From NCBI GenBank assembly GCA_029641185.1, contig JAPWGK010000011.1, positions 372,001 through 436,000 on the forward strand: DNA of 64,000 nt. The letters are read 5' to 3'. Below the pieces are notes generated by a model, which had not been told where the DNA came from, ran no database searches, and saw nothing but the letters and a program-made list of their open reading frames with translations. This DNA is from Pseudofabraea citricarpa (lineage: Eukaryota > Ascomycota > Leotiomycetes > Helotiales > Dermateaceae). Position 1 is the first letter of the stretch; each line of letters starts with the position of its first letter. Positions 41,501 to 53,282 of this stretch are shown here, one piece after another. The translations under genes were made by a program, and so were the position numbers.

Positions 41501-44482
41501 TGCCTGTCTCTGACTGGTACGTTGTGGTTTTTGGCCAGCTTGTGTTGCGGATTGGTGTTTCTTTTGAACTATATCCTTCTTTTTTGTTTTATTTCCCTTG
41601 TTCTTGCTAGCAATTGCTCGCGGCTTTCGTGCTCCTTTGATATCATTCCTAGCCTTTGTAGCGATGACTTTCTCAGAGTTGTCGTTCTCGTCGTCATCTG
41701 GCAGATCATAGACAGATGCTGTTACAGCCACTTGGTTTTTGATGGCCTTGACTGCACTCGCTGAGCCTTTCCCATATGTCAATGGCTTCTTGGCCTTCAA
41801 AGGCGCGGCACGCTTTTCTTCGTGTTTCTCTCGGTTGCGATCAGTCGTGACGGTATCTTTGTACTCTTCGCGGGGCTCGTCATCCTAGATGGAAGTCAGT
41901 GTTTATCTCCAGAGTCGACAGAGCATTGCCACTTACACTCATATCGCTATCATGCAAACCATCTACTTGGGATCGAACAGCAATGCTAGATCTTGAATCG
42001 GATTTGTGGAGATTCTTTGAGCGGCTGTCAGTAGCCTTAGCGGCTTGCGGACCGAATCGGCTCTTGCTGGGACTTCGTGGTTTCGCAGTTGCCTGTTTGA
42101 TCATCCGCTTGCCCCCCACATGAGGTGGTTTTGCACTCAGGGTAACTGATATAGAAGGAGGCTCTGAGCTTCGATCTGACGTAGGATTTGGAGTAGTATG
42201 GTCCGATGGCGGCGAAGTATCAACATCAATATTTCCAACAACTTGAGAAAGTGAGTTGCGCTGTGTATCCGGAAGCTGTATGGTTTTGGAGGCCGCGTTA
42301 CGCATGTTATACCGCGTTGACACGACCTTTGGCAAGTTCTTTGGGGTTGATGCATCATAGCTTTGGTTTTCATCACTCGAGAGTGTTTGCAACTTGCCAC
42401 CTGGAACAGCTGTGTTCCCTTGGGAGATTTCGGACTTAGCCAAAGCCTTACTAGTTTTGTTTCTTGGGCTGATTTCGCCGCCGTGCGACGTATACGCAGG
42501 ACCTTCTTTTGAACTATCTTGGCTGATTCTGGTTCCTAACTTTGCCTGCGATGCTTTCTTGGATGGCTTTTTCAATATCTCGATTGAAGCCACTCGAGCT
42601 GATGCTATCCGTTTTGAACTTCCCCCATGCGAAGATTTGCCATTAGATTTGCCATTGAGTTTTACTGGCTTGTGCACCGAGTCTGGATCACCTTGCAGTT
42701 CATCCATATCATCGTTTTCAACAAATCGCACACTAGGCTGACTTGGTATCCTCTTTTCTCTAGATACCTCGTCTGTTAGGGGAGTATCTTCAACTGGTGT
42801 TGCACTAGAAGGATTTCTCAATTGGTTTTCCAACTCGACTGGGATTTCATAATTCTCTCCAACTGGTCCACCACCCTTTGCGGAATATTCCTCTTCTTGC
42901 ACTTCTGCTTCAGGGACATTATTTTGAGACAGCACTGACTTTTCTTTTGGACTTGAGTTCGTGTCTATTTGCTCATTCGAAATGCTACCGTGTTGCAGAT
43001 TTGCGTTGTGGTCTGCATGGTCGTTCAGAATATGTTCCACGGGTGCCTTAGCAAGGTCCATTCTTTGAATATCCTCCAACAGCTCTGTACTCATATCTGA
43101 TCTGAAAGCGACACGGATGAGGTTCAGTCTCACTATTGCGGAGTTGATTCTGCATTCTTGGTCTTCGTATTCGCTATTCAATTTGATGACAAGATCTTGG
43201 AAATCTTCTGCTTTCTGGCTCAACAAGAATGTTCCCTCGTTGATACCCATATGAGCAACTAAATCTCGAGAAAATTCGAGCCGAGTATAAAAGTAAGTTG
43301 GCGAGATTGGCGTTAAGATTGAGATGTTGTCTTTGGTAATCCAGAAGTACAGATAATGGTGAGCACGACCTTCGAAGTCGCTTTCTGGAGTTGTTTCAAC
43401 TCCTGATGGGAAGTAAAAGCACCCATTCCTGCGCAAGTCAGCATCAAAGTGTACAGTAAAAGGCGTGAAGCTCTTACGAATCAGGCATATTAAAAGACTG
43501 AGTATCAGCTTCACTCAATGCGTTCATATAGTCCACAAGCTGCCTGTGCCAGCGATTTTCCTCTCCCGGAATGAAGTCAATAGGGAACGTTTCGTAGACC
43601 CTGGAATTAGTTCCCAATGGCCACAAACTCTCCGGGGCCACCTCTGCTGCGAGTATAGTTCTGATCAGCTCAGCACATACTGTCTTGCTGATATCATTTG
43701 TATCCTCAATAAGTACTTGGCCGAGAGTGCGTCTTCAACTCATTATCAGTGACATGATTCAAAGACTGGAACTTATTACTTACAAAGCTTCCGGATACTT
43801 TTCCTTCAGCCTCTGCACACTTTCGTGGCAGTCTCGAAGTAGCTGTTGTAATAAGATACCGACCTTCGATGGCTATTAGTACTTTCTTTGAATGACTGCC
43901 ATGGTAGCACATACCCATTGCCTCATCCCCTCTTCTTTGTTGACATTTGTAAAGAACATCAAAAGTGTATATGCACAATCTTCTCCGATCACCTTTTTCC
44001 TTGCAATCAGTTCTTGTTCTGTCTTCTGTGTACTGTCCTGATGTATCGATTTCTGCAGGGGTAAAGAATCAGTCAATGTCTCAAATGATACCAGACTAGC
44101 CACTTACCGCCAGTAAGTATATCCCACGCTCACATTCCAGACAATACTCGGAGTTCAAAACAAGTTCGACAAACGCGAAGAACAGCTTATCATTCAATCG
44201 ACTGCAAACTTCTTTCTTTGCATTATCGAGTAAAGTGACCAGGTCAACAACGAAACGCGACGGGATAATATTAGCGCCATCGCGGCGATGTTTTCGAATT
44301 GCATTTCGCAGACCTGTAAGACAAGAATCACGGACTCTAAGTAACGGTCAATGGCAGGGTTTGATGATCTGCTGACAGGTTGCTTACTTGATTTCTCCAC
44401 GTTTCTTGATTAAATTAGGCAGTGCCTTGTAAATCGTCCCGAATTCCTCTTCTAGGTCTCGTAGTGAAGCCTGCGGAGTCAT
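38518..44482 (-). CDS. Very large nuclear coiled-coil protein; candidate meiotic axial-element (SYCP2/Red1-like) protein
   Basis: I can follow the frame through about eight exons from the ATG at 44482 (MTPQASLRDLEEEFG) to the stop at 38518, giving roughly 1,850-1,900 residues. Order: (1) N-terminal alpha-helical region of about 250 residues (for example SRFVVDLVTLLDNAKKE, FFAFVELVLNSEYCLECE, VGILLQQLLRDCHES); (2) a beta-rich segment of about 150 residues (CFYFPSGVE, YLYFWITKDNISIL); (3) more than 1,200 disordered residues with basic and SPR-type motifs; (4) a C-terminal coiled coil ending in EWEKRHKTVQRELEGTRRALLES. This helical + PH-like + disordered + coiled-coil layout is that of SYCP2/Red1/Rec10 axis proteins. 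No single motif proves it; a kinetochore or other chromatin scaffold is the alternative. Confidence 0.6.
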
Positions 44483-45380
44483 CTTGCGTTGATTTGCTGC
44501 GGTCTGTTAGTGTAGCTCTACAGCGGGATTACACCCGAAGAGCAATAAAGCCGAGATGCATAGAGAGCGTTGAGGATTTTCTGAATGGAAATTTGTGCTT
44601 CAACATGGAATTGCTAGGGGTTATAACTTGCCATACAAAGCTCGTAGAAGGATAATTTACCTCAAGAGACTTTGAGGACAGGAGTGGGCTTGGGCATCTA
44701 CTTCGCAGCGCAGCTAGACGCGTGAGGCTGTTGCAGTGCTGATTGCGTGGGTAAAACGAAATTATCTCCATACCTTGTGCTCCTGGTGATATGACCCAGC
44801 TGTTGAAGAGTCTCTGCCGACCGAGTTATGATGATCATAAATGTTGTTAAAAATACTTTGGCATCACTCTTGTGATAGGTAAGTCGATCAGCGCAGAGTC
44901 TTCGGGGTCAAATAGCTTTTCCAGGTGTTGCCACTTCCGCAGCGAAGTCTTTTCATGCCTTGAGCATTGCGCCGAATCAAAGTGGAAGGGAATGCGGCTT
45001 ACCTGGCCCCAGCTTGCGCTCGGTGAAGCTACGGTAGGAATTCAGTGAATCCAGTGAATGCAACGGATATTAGAGGATAACCGGCACCAAGTAAGGTAAG
45101 ATGGGACAGATGAGAGGCTCGAGGAGACTGTGGATCTTGGGTGAATTGAGGTGAGTGTGCGCGCGAAAGCCAGACCAACTTGGAAGGAGAAGCGGATTCT
45201 CCACACCGGCGTCGCTTAATCACCTGACACCTTCAAATACCAGCTCAATACAAGCGATGACGATAAGGTACAGAGTAAAACCTCATCAAGATCTCTTCCC
45301 TATACGCCACACCATATCACATCCACATCCTTCTTCATCTGCAACACCATCCTCGTCAACCACTACCATAAATCCACACA
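44483..45380. promoter_or_regulatory. Divergent promoter region
   Basis: About 900 bp between the large coiled-coil gene and the 2EXR-like gene. No coding potential is supported and no specific factor site is claimed. Confidence 0.35.
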
Positions 45381-46118
45381 ATGCCTCTGATCACAAGCAA
45401 CCTGGCGAGAGCACAGGATAGTAGTTGTACTTTCCCGGCTTTCTCTAAACTACCCTCTGAGATGTGAGTGTACCTCCTGCAGTGTTCTGCAGTTTCCATG
45501 AAGCTGATTGCCATTGCTCATAGTCGCTTCAAGATATACGGCTTCATCGATGATGATGAATCACCCGAGGTCGAAGTGCTCGTTACCAATAGTCGAGCAC
45601 GCCCTCGGCAGATCAAAATCAGGGCTTTAACTCCCGTCCCTAAGATTCTTCACATCTCGAAGGAATCCAGATCCGAGGGCCTTAAAGTCTACTTTAAAGC
45701 GATTCGCAGAAACGACAATGCTCCAATGGTCTACATCAAAGGTTCAAAATCCGTTCTTCTGATTTCAACCCCGACCAATGACCGGTATGGCTTTGACGCA
45801 GACAGACTTGAGGATCTCTACTTCAAAATCGGATCAACCCATGTTCAACCCAACGATCGCCTTCACACAGGTTTTGCGGTTGTCAAAATTGACGATGTAA
45901 AATATACCGTCTTGGTACTCAAACTCAAGCATGCCAGCAAGGATGGAGCAGGACCGGAAGTCGGATGTCCAATTCTTAATCGGCTCAATAATGGACCAAT
46001 CCTCGAGCCTGACACTGTTCTAAATTCGGGAGGGGACTATAAACTGGATGTCAGTTATCTTTTCGAGCGCCTTGTCGCGTACAATAGCCCCCAGTGTTGG
46101 CGTTGGATTTCCAATTAG
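45381..46118 (+). CDS. 2EXR-like protein, exon junction uncertain
   Basis: The ATG at 45381 starts MPLITSNLARAQDSS followed by C-T-F-P-A-F-S-K-L-P-S-E-M, the opening of a 2EXR domain. The main exon (in frame by about 45495) carries PKILHISKESRSEGLKVYFKA, the second hallmark of the family. A donor near 45464 and an acceptor at 45491-45492 are present, but the phases I read do not match cleanly, so either a different junction is used or a small indel is present. The rest has beta-rich segments (DDVKYTVLVLKLKH) and ends in CWRWISN. Function is unknown. A second member of the family lies at 13927-14904. Confidence 0.6.
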
Positions 46119-47488
46119 ACTTTGTTATGCACTGAGTTCAATTTGTTGCGACAGCACTGGGGCTCAACACAATCTCTTTGGCTATTTGCTACTCTTGGAA
46201 TCCTTCAGGGTTCCCGTTGTTTTTTCTTTCCAAATACTTTCATTTGAGCACTTTTAATAATCAGGCGGCTTAAAGTCTCCATTTGCTGAAGACATTAGGG
46301 GTTAATGCAAACCTGAGGATATATTAACCGAGGGAAACTGGCATATAATGGGAGAGGAAGTGGGTTCATCAGCGAGCCACATTTAATGATAATTTGGGTT
46401 GATGTGACTCAATCTAGCACCTTAGCTCAATACAGAATCAAAATCCAACAACTAATATTGAAGCACTCACTCTTGTCAACCGCTTGGCTAAGCGACGGCT
46501 TCTTAATTCCTCGACGTGTGCACTTTGTGATTAAGCGAGCAAGACGCTAGAAAGGTTTACTCATTGAAACACGCCATCAATCAACAGTTTGCACCCCAGA
46601 TGCCACTCGAATGAATAATTTCATTACACCACTGCCCTAAAGTATCCCTTGGCAACAAAAATCCTCCCTTTCCCCGTCATCAACCCCTCTTGTTTTAGAC
46701 GAGCTCCGAGATTTACCCTTGCCTTCCTTCGTAGAATATAAAACTCCACTCTGCACAAGAGTACTGGTAACGTGTTTTCTGAGCTTTTCGGTTTGGCCGA
46801 AATAGACGATATTGGTGTCACAGGGTCTCTCGTAAGAGATATGGGCTGGTTTGGTTCAAGTAACGAATTGGAGATAATACCACGTTATAAGTAGCCCTCG
46901 CTTACTGAGACTGGTCACAGAGCTGGAGGAGTTCCGTCCTATAGTCGTCCCAGCAGAAAAGATGCGCTACTTAGAAACTAATATGCTAGTAACATGGTCT
47001 TTCTAACTTGAGTGTGAGACCCTACCATCGATCTTCTGCGGCAATAGTAATTCTGCTTAGTTAAGAAATCTGACCTCTTTCGCTTGTCGTCTTCCTCTAG
47101 CACACATGATAGAAGTTGTAGTCAAACGCTAAGATATCGAGGTGCTAGAAATGATGTGGATCCGCGTTTGAATCACCGAAGCCATCGATGAGATTTGTTT
47201 TATATGACCATACTAATAGCACCTTGTAGAGGTAGACATCATGTTACTTGCCTGATACTTAGAAGCACTGCGATATTTCTACTTCAATTTCAATGAGGTT
47301 AACTTCGGCGCCAAAGTTTGGATTGCAGAATTGAGATCTGATTGTGTTGATGCCGCTTTAAAATCCAGGCAAGCGGCCATAACCATAGCCATAACCATCC
47401 TCACAGAGACCAAAGGATTTCCCAAAGCCCAGTACTCATGAATCCCTGCTACGCACCGCTCCATCAAAACAGCAACGCCCTAGCTCTC
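46119..47488. other. 1.4-kb gap without a confident gene
   Basis: It has weak open frames at 46624-46821 and 47279-47467 (both minus). The latter lies directly downstream of the ubiquitin-like gene and could be a further exon of it, but no clear splice pair was found. No RNA gene was recognised. Confidence 0.35.
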
Positions 47489-47803
47489 CTAGCCACAAAC
47501 AGTACAGCTAAGTTCATCTCCATCTGCAAGGCCAATATCCATGGCGACCGCATGATGCCTAATAAGTTTGCCTCTGAAAAGCAAAACCAGGAAAAGAGCT
47601 GGGATCTTGATTTTCTGACTGAGGAGTTCTTTCATACCCGCAACTGTGGTGTTGCCTGAGATTTCGATCTCGAATACCCCGCCTCCAAAGTCCGTCATTT
47701 TGATTTTGATCTTCATGCTCTCTTGAGCTGGTGTGAGCTGATGGGACCGGCTGAGATCAACGTTGGGAGTTGGAAAGACTATGTCAAACATGGCTGGAGG
47801 CAC
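47489..47803 (-). CDS. Small ubiquitin-like domain protein
   Basis: 104 residues. After a 30-residue leader (MPPAMFDIVFPTPNVDLS) comes a single beta-grasp pattern: MKIKIKMTDFGGGVFEIEI, then TTVAGMKELLSQKIKIP, LVLLFRGKLI, and DIGLADGDELSCTV. The spacing and the L-F-R-G-K-L-I / L-A-D-G-D-E-L elements match ubiquitin's K-x-L-x-D / L-x-D-Y regions. No C-terminal Gly-Gly follows: the protein ends TVCG, so it cannot be conjugated as ubiquitin is, unless further exons exist. It probably acts as a non-conjugated Ubl adaptor or is a decaying gene. Not assigned to a named family. Confidence 0.6.
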   Translation of the reverse strand: MPPAMFDIVFPTPNVDLSRSHQLTPAQESMKIKIKMTDFGGGVFEIEISGNTTVAGMKELLSQKIKIPALFLVLLFRGKLIRHHAVAMDIGLADGDELSCTVCG

Positions 47804-48827
47804 GTTGAATAGATGGATAATGAGTAGTACGTTGGATGGATGTAGAGTAGATTGGATGGAAGATGATTAGACACGGTGGAGGTTGGGTTAGTCAATGGTT
47901 GTTGAGTGAATGGATACCTGGTTTCTTATAGGTGTGGTCGGCATGTCTAAGCGAGGAGGGGAAACTCAACCCGGAGGAAAACACCCGATGAAAGATTGAG
48001 CTCACAAACCCACCAAACAAACCTTTTTCTGCTTGCATGCCTGCAACGAGCGAAAATGAAGGCAAGCAATAAACTAATGATCCCCTGCTGTAGGTTTGTG
48101 CTGCACGGCTCAAACTCCAAGAATCGGCATCAATGAAATTACCAAATAATACTAAGAGAGCGTTTTGAAACACTGCAAAAGTTATGTGATTAGGTTGCAG
48201 GTCATCTGATCGAACCTTGCGCGAGGAGCACGAGTAAGAAGGCACAAAGCCAAATATTGCAATATTGAAATTCGTTTCATACCCAAAACCTCGTCTAGAG
48301 ACCAAGAAGCAATAGCCGCCACGAAGCCATACCGTCTGAATCAAACTCTCTGATCTGCGCCTAACTTCTCTCTTTTTCCTTTTCGAGAGAGGGCTGTGAG
48401 GAAGAAGATGAACGTATCCACAAATCTCTCGAAACACAACGAAGTTATTTAATACTGGAAGAATTCGTTATCTTGTCCATTTGTACAGCGGATCTGGTGA
48501 AGCAAGCAAGCAAGCTGAATTATGGACTGCGCAGTCAAGCGAGCTGGGAAATGTCCGAGATTCTCCCTCGTGGGGACCTAAGACCGCCTCGGATGTGTCT
48601 GGATTGAATATAAATCTGATTCTGGTGGTATTATTGATTCCTCCAGATCTCATATGTGCCGTTGGATCTGATGACTCAACACCAGCTTGTTATTCTCAAT
48701 AGTGATCCAAACAAGCAAGGAAAAGAAGCAGGGTTATGAGATTCAGCAGAGATTTAACGGTCTGGCAATGGAGTAGGTCGAGAAATAATTAACAGTAAAA
48801 AGGCCGCAAAATATTATATCACATGCC
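47804..48827. other. 1-kb gap without a confident gene
   Basis: The long minus-strand frame at 47892-48437 has no domain, biased composition and no conserved look, and is not called. The rest holds the promoter of the Ubl gene and the 3' region of the cyclotransferase gene. Confidence 0.35.
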
Positions 48828-49844
48828 TCAATAATCTAAGAAGCCCCTCTTCTCATCGCTCCACGTCCCTTCGCCAAGCTCTTCATCATTTCCTATAGTT
48901 CTCTCCCCGTCTCCAAACTGTTCCTTGAAGAGATTATCATAGCTCAACCAGAGCAACCGAAAGACCAATCCCATAATCTGTGCAAACCATTCCGGAAGTA
49001 TGCCCTTATCGTCCGCAAGCACCTTACTAAATCCAAGCAATGACATGACGATTGGAAACCAGAATCCCAAAAACATGACACCACCAACCCTCTGCTTCGT
49101 GGTGGTGATTGTATATGGACGGATGCCGTAAAGATAAGCCATGTATTCACTTGGCAATTGATGTTCTTCTCCCCCATCGGTAATGAGCTTCAGATAACGA
49201 GCAGAAGGCTGCGCGTAGCTGGGATCCGGACGTTGGATTCTTCCGCCGGTTGCAGATTCGGCCTCGCTGGTCGGACAGAGAAGGGTGTGTGCCTTGAATG
49301 GGGCTGAGCTCGGGTTAGGGTCCACAATCTTGCTTCCTCTCTCAATGGCATAGCAGTCGACAACCACATCTTCGTATGATGAGCCTCCTCCCTCCGTGGC
49401 TATTATCGTCGCATAATCCTCCAGACTGACTTCATAGACAACGCCAACCAATCCCTTGTGCCATCGATCTTTATGATAATCCTTACCACCTGCCTCCTTC
49501 CGCCTCCAGCGCGAATTTGCAAAGCATGGCTCTTGGTATGGTATACCGGCCAAATCAAACGTCAAGTCCAAGCTCGGGACGTGGACATTGGTTGCGCTCA
49601 ATGGCTTGATTCCACGTGCACCGAGAAAAGTCTCGGCCGATAGATTCGAACCGTACGCCAAGTAGAGAACGGTCGATTTGGAGGTGGTTGGGCCGTCCTT
49701 GAGCAGCGATGGCAAGCTATGCGGCAGCTCCACAGCCGTGGTATCGGGCTTGGATTTGGAGGTGGTAAGATTCCAAAGCTTTTGAAGGGCGGAGAATGCT
49801 TGCTGGCCACTGCGAGCTCTGCATGCCGGAGCTGAGGAAGCCAT
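48828..49844 (-). CDS. Gamma-glutamylcyclotransferase-like protein with C-terminal membrane segments (GliK-like)
   Basis: 338 residues, one exon. The substrate loop L-A-Y-G-S-N-L (about residues 62-68) followed by A-E-T-F and the catalytic glutamate in IIATEGGGSSYED define the GGCT fold. FDLAGIPYQEPCFANSRW is shared with fungal GGCT-like proteins of the GliK type. After the enzyme domain two hydrophobic stretches (GGVMFLGFWFPIVMSLLGF and IMGLVFRLLWL) suggest anchoring at a membrane, with an acidic C-terminal tail. Members cleave gamma-glutamyl amide bonds in glutathione or glutathione-derived metabolites. No secondary-metabolite genes lie beside it. Divergent from BET2. Confidence 0.82.
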   Translation of the reverse strand: MASSAPACRARSGQQAFSALQKLWNLTTSKSKPDTTAVELPHSLPSLLKDGPTTSKSTVLYLAYGSNLSAETFLGARGIKPLSATNVHVPSLDLTFDLAGIPYQEPCFANSRWRRKEAGGKDYHKDRWHKGLVGVVYEVSLEDYATIIATEGGGSSYEDVVVDCYAIERGSKIVDPNPSSAPFKAHTLLCPTSEAESATGGRIQRPDPSYAQPSARYLKLITDGGEEHQLPSEYMAYLYGIRPYTITTTKQRVGGVMFLGFWFPIVMSLLGFSKVLADDKGILPEWFAQIMGLVFRLLWLSYDNLFKEQFGDGERTIGNDEELGEGTWSDEKRGFLDY

Positions 49845-50432
49845 GTCTCAAAGACGGAACAGACGTTCAAAAGAAGGCGGCTTGTGCAAAGCAGAACAAC
49901 AAAGATCTCCCAGAGTAGCGAATAGTGAAGTAATTGGGTGTAGCTGCCAATTGATGATAGATGTCAAACGAGATAGTAACTTACAGGCAGGAAGAATGCA
50001 GAGTGAGAGATTACAAACCGATCCGGACATTCGGACTCACATTGAGCCGATCACCTACGAACGACGAGGCTGTCAGTCTGTCGTTGTCCATTTTGAATGG
50101 GAGAGATTGGATATAAAACAAACTGAATGAAGTCTGCCTGAGATGAATTAGACTCAAGAAATCTATGATCTTCCCAAAGTTTATTCACATGTCAGCCTTC
50201 CTGGTAGCAGAACGTCTGTAAGGCTATCACCGCATAAACTTCGGGTTGACGTGCTCCGGGACGGAAGAACCAGTCTGCCGATATAGCCCACCATCCCTCG
50301 GTCTCATTCGAGATCATAGATCTAGTAAAGACGTTAACAACACGCACATTCATGTACCAAGAACATCTTCTGCCCTTATTCTGCCGGTAACATTTAAAAT
50401 CTGGAAGTCCTGATTCCATCACATCGCCCAGC
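49845..50432. promoter_or_regulatory. Divergent promoter of the cyclotransferase and BET2 genes
   Basis: 588 bp between start codons. No coding region is supported. Confidence 0.4.
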
Positions 50433-51640
50433 ATGTCTCTTGTCTCCGGTCCCGGACGTGCTGGTGGCAGCCTGCCTGATGAGATCCAGTTTGCTATCGA
50501 AGCTCATGTCAATTACATCCAGAGTCTCGATTCGGTACAGCCTACTCTCTATTCCTTGGTCGCATACAAGGCTGATGCATAAGTAGCGTAGAGATGAGCT
50601 GGAATACTGGTTGACGGAGCATCTGCGATTGAACGGGTTATACTGGGGTCTGACAGCTCTGCACCTCATGGGTCGCCCCGACGCGCTCCCCCGACAAGAG
50701 ACGATTGACTTTGTATTGTCATGTCAACATGAAAGTGGCGGATTTGGTGCAGCTCCTGGTCATGACGCGCATATCCTTTACACCGCAAGTGCGGTGCAGA
50801 TTCTGGCAACCATCGATGCCTTGGATGAGTTGGATAGCAAAGGCAAAGGCAGGGAGCAGGTTGGCAAATGTAAGAACCTGCTTTTGAACTTAATTGTTGC
50901 TTCGGCTTATTCGTCGGTAGATATTGCAGACCTCCAGAACCAAGAGACAGGGACCTTTGCTGGTGACGAGTGGGGCGAGGAGGATACCCGATTCATCTGT
51001 ACAGCTTTGCTCACTCTTTCCCTGCTACACCTTTCAAACTTGGTTGATGTGGACAAAGCTGTGGACTATATCGTCTCATGTTCAAACTTCGATGGCGGGT
51101 ATGGAGTAAGTCCTGGGGCCGAGTCGCATTCTGGCCAAATATTCGCCTGTTTGGCTGCTCTGACAATTGCGGGACGAATGGACCTGGTCGATGTCGAGAA
51201 ACTTGGAAGGTGGCTCAGTGAGAGACAAGTCGAGTGCGGAGGACTCAACGGCAGACCAGAAAAGTTGGAAGATGTCTGCTATAGTTGGTGGGTGGGGAGT
51301 AGTTTGGCTATGATCGGCAAACTGCATTGGATAGATGGGGACAAGCTGGCAGGCTTTATCTTGAAATGCCAGGTTTGTCACGCATCTGGCTATAACGTGC
51401 GACCACTAATTGTTGCAGGATACCGGACTAGGTGGGATTGCTGATCGACCAGGTGATATGGTTGACGTTTTCCACACAGCCTTTGGAATAGGCGGACTTA
51501 GTCTACTCGGGTTTCCTGGTCTGGAAGAAGTTGATCCAGCATAGTAAGTTGCATCTCAACTTTTTTGATGCAATACTGACATGATATCCAGTTTTATGCC
51601 TAAGAAAGTAATTGATCGGGTGGTCAGAGGTGCTCCATGA
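50433..51640 (+). CDS. BET2: Rab geranylgeranyltransferase (type II) beta subunit
   Basis: Exons 50433-50534, 50587-51372, 51419-51543 and 51592-51640 encode 353 residues. The alpha-alpha barrel of prenyltransferase beta subunits shows as repeated G-G-F/Y-G blocks: [59 protein letters not shown] and [19 protein letters not shown]. Zinc ligands are the Asp in the VDVEKLG region context, the Cys in VECGGLNGR and the His in DVFHTAFG. It acts with the alpha subunit and Rab escort protein to attach geranylgeranyl groups to Rab GTPases. The family's usual length is 320-350 residues. Confidence 0.93.
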
Positions 51641-53282
51641 TATCCGCAGGACTTTTCATACCTAGCTATAAGACAACTAGAGTCAAAGAGTCAAAGATTG
51701 TACCTGTATGAGAAGATATAGCTTACTGCTTGCATCTGTCACACATTATGGTCGATGATTGTATTCAACAGTGAAGTATACCCTTCCATGTTGCCATGTT
51801 GTAGAATATGAAAACTGATAAAACAAGGCCTGTTTAGACCGGGGTATAAACATTGCCCACTTAACTTTTCACATTTCTTTATATTTATATATACACACAT
51901 AGTCGTAGTGTACACCTTGGCCTTCAGAGTCATGCTGCGTTGGAAGTATTCAAGTAGCTCTGAAAAAAACGAGCAACAATTTTACAGAAATTGCTTTTGT
52001 TCTGAGGTTGGTTCCGTGACCTACTCCTTCTCAAAACATCCATTCTTTAGTCGGCATGGTAAGTATAGGTACTTGAGACACTGGATCCCAATTGACTTCA
52101 CGTCTAACGAGCTTGCTTAGTCTCTAGTTGCATCAGCCACTGGTAAAGGATGCGTGTACTCCTGCAATCTAATACCCTATTACCTCAAGCATAACATGGT
52201 AGTAGGATACAAGGCAGGAGGAGAAGAATACATCGTATGAGTGGCCTGAAGCTTTCATCGTAGCTCATTGCCACAAATCTCGATGTCACAATCTATCTCA
52301 GCAAGGCATTGTAGTTCATGCTAGCACCTTTTTATGGACTTATTTACTCGCAGAAGATAATGCCAATTTTGGCTACAAGCACTTGATTGTTTCATTGTAC
52401 TTCTTCAAGCAAATACCTTTCTAGCTCAGCTAGCTATAATATATGCGCGACTACTCCATTGTTCCTGTTAGACGTGGCATTGGCTCGGCAATTGAGCGGT
52501 AGGGTTTCTGCCAACCCGTGCCCGAAGTCCTGCCCCCGTGCTCTGGAGGCAACTCAACTCAATCCAAACCATCACCCACCACCCACTACTCTCTTCCACC
52601 TCACAAACTCGAATCTTTCTGCAACCTCGGACTCGAGTACCATCATCACATTTGAATGTCTCTAGGCATTCTTCTTATTTGACTCTCCCGGGTTGCCCTT
52701 TCCATCCTTCTGTTGCCTCACGCACCTGCCCTCCCTTCCTACCTCGACAAGACCTGCAGCTCTAGTGCAGTCTACGTTGTTGACAGCTGTGCTAAAACCG
52801 ACAGTGGTGCCTTCCTACTACTTTCTCTGATCATTCGACAGGTTTGTTTGTCTCCTCGTTCACTTCCCTTTCTTCTGCTCCTTGGTACCCGTGGAAAGCA
52901 AGCTCCTTCACTTCACGCAACAGCAGCAGCCGTGCTGTCTCTCTCTTGCTTCGATTGCTCATTCCCCTGCACAGTACCAGTATCTTTCAACGACCCCATT
53001 ACCATTTCCATTGGTAAGTCGCCCCCAATTGCACTTCAAGAATGCTGAGCACACTCCGGGTTCTGCATTTTTATTTGGCGTTCCACTCGACGTTTGCACT
53101 GATGCAGGACCATGGAGTCAAGACTCAACCAGTGTACAATTTACCTGCCAATTGCAAGGCGATTTGGACCATATTCTGTATGGTGCGACCAAGCAGTTCT
53201 ATGGTTTCAATTGACTCACCTTTGGCATCCCTCATAAAACTTTTCCGAGTCGCTAATTGATTTCTCTCACAGAACCGCCAAC
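51641..53282. other. Gap and long leader of the zinc-finger gene
   Basis: The left half is AT-rich spacer. From about 52400 the sequence becomes C/T-rich and looks like an untranslated leader. A good donor (ttg/GTAAGT at 53014) and acceptor (ctcacAG at 53271-53272) define a likely 259-bp intron in the 5' untranslated region, 10 bp before the start codon. Open frames at 52387-53260 are leader shadows. Confidence 0.5.

Noticed and set aside
46624..46821. 65-residue minus-strand frame rich in basic residues
   Set aside because: Too short, no family recognised and no plausible upstream exon; could be a relic but cannot be supported.
47892..48437. 181-residue minus-strand open frame
   Set aside because: No recognisable domain, no splice-consistent extension, composition unlike neighbouring coding regions.
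52387..53260. Several plus-strand frames upstream of the zinc-finger gene
   Set aside because: They overlap in different frames within a C/T-rich leader and its intron.
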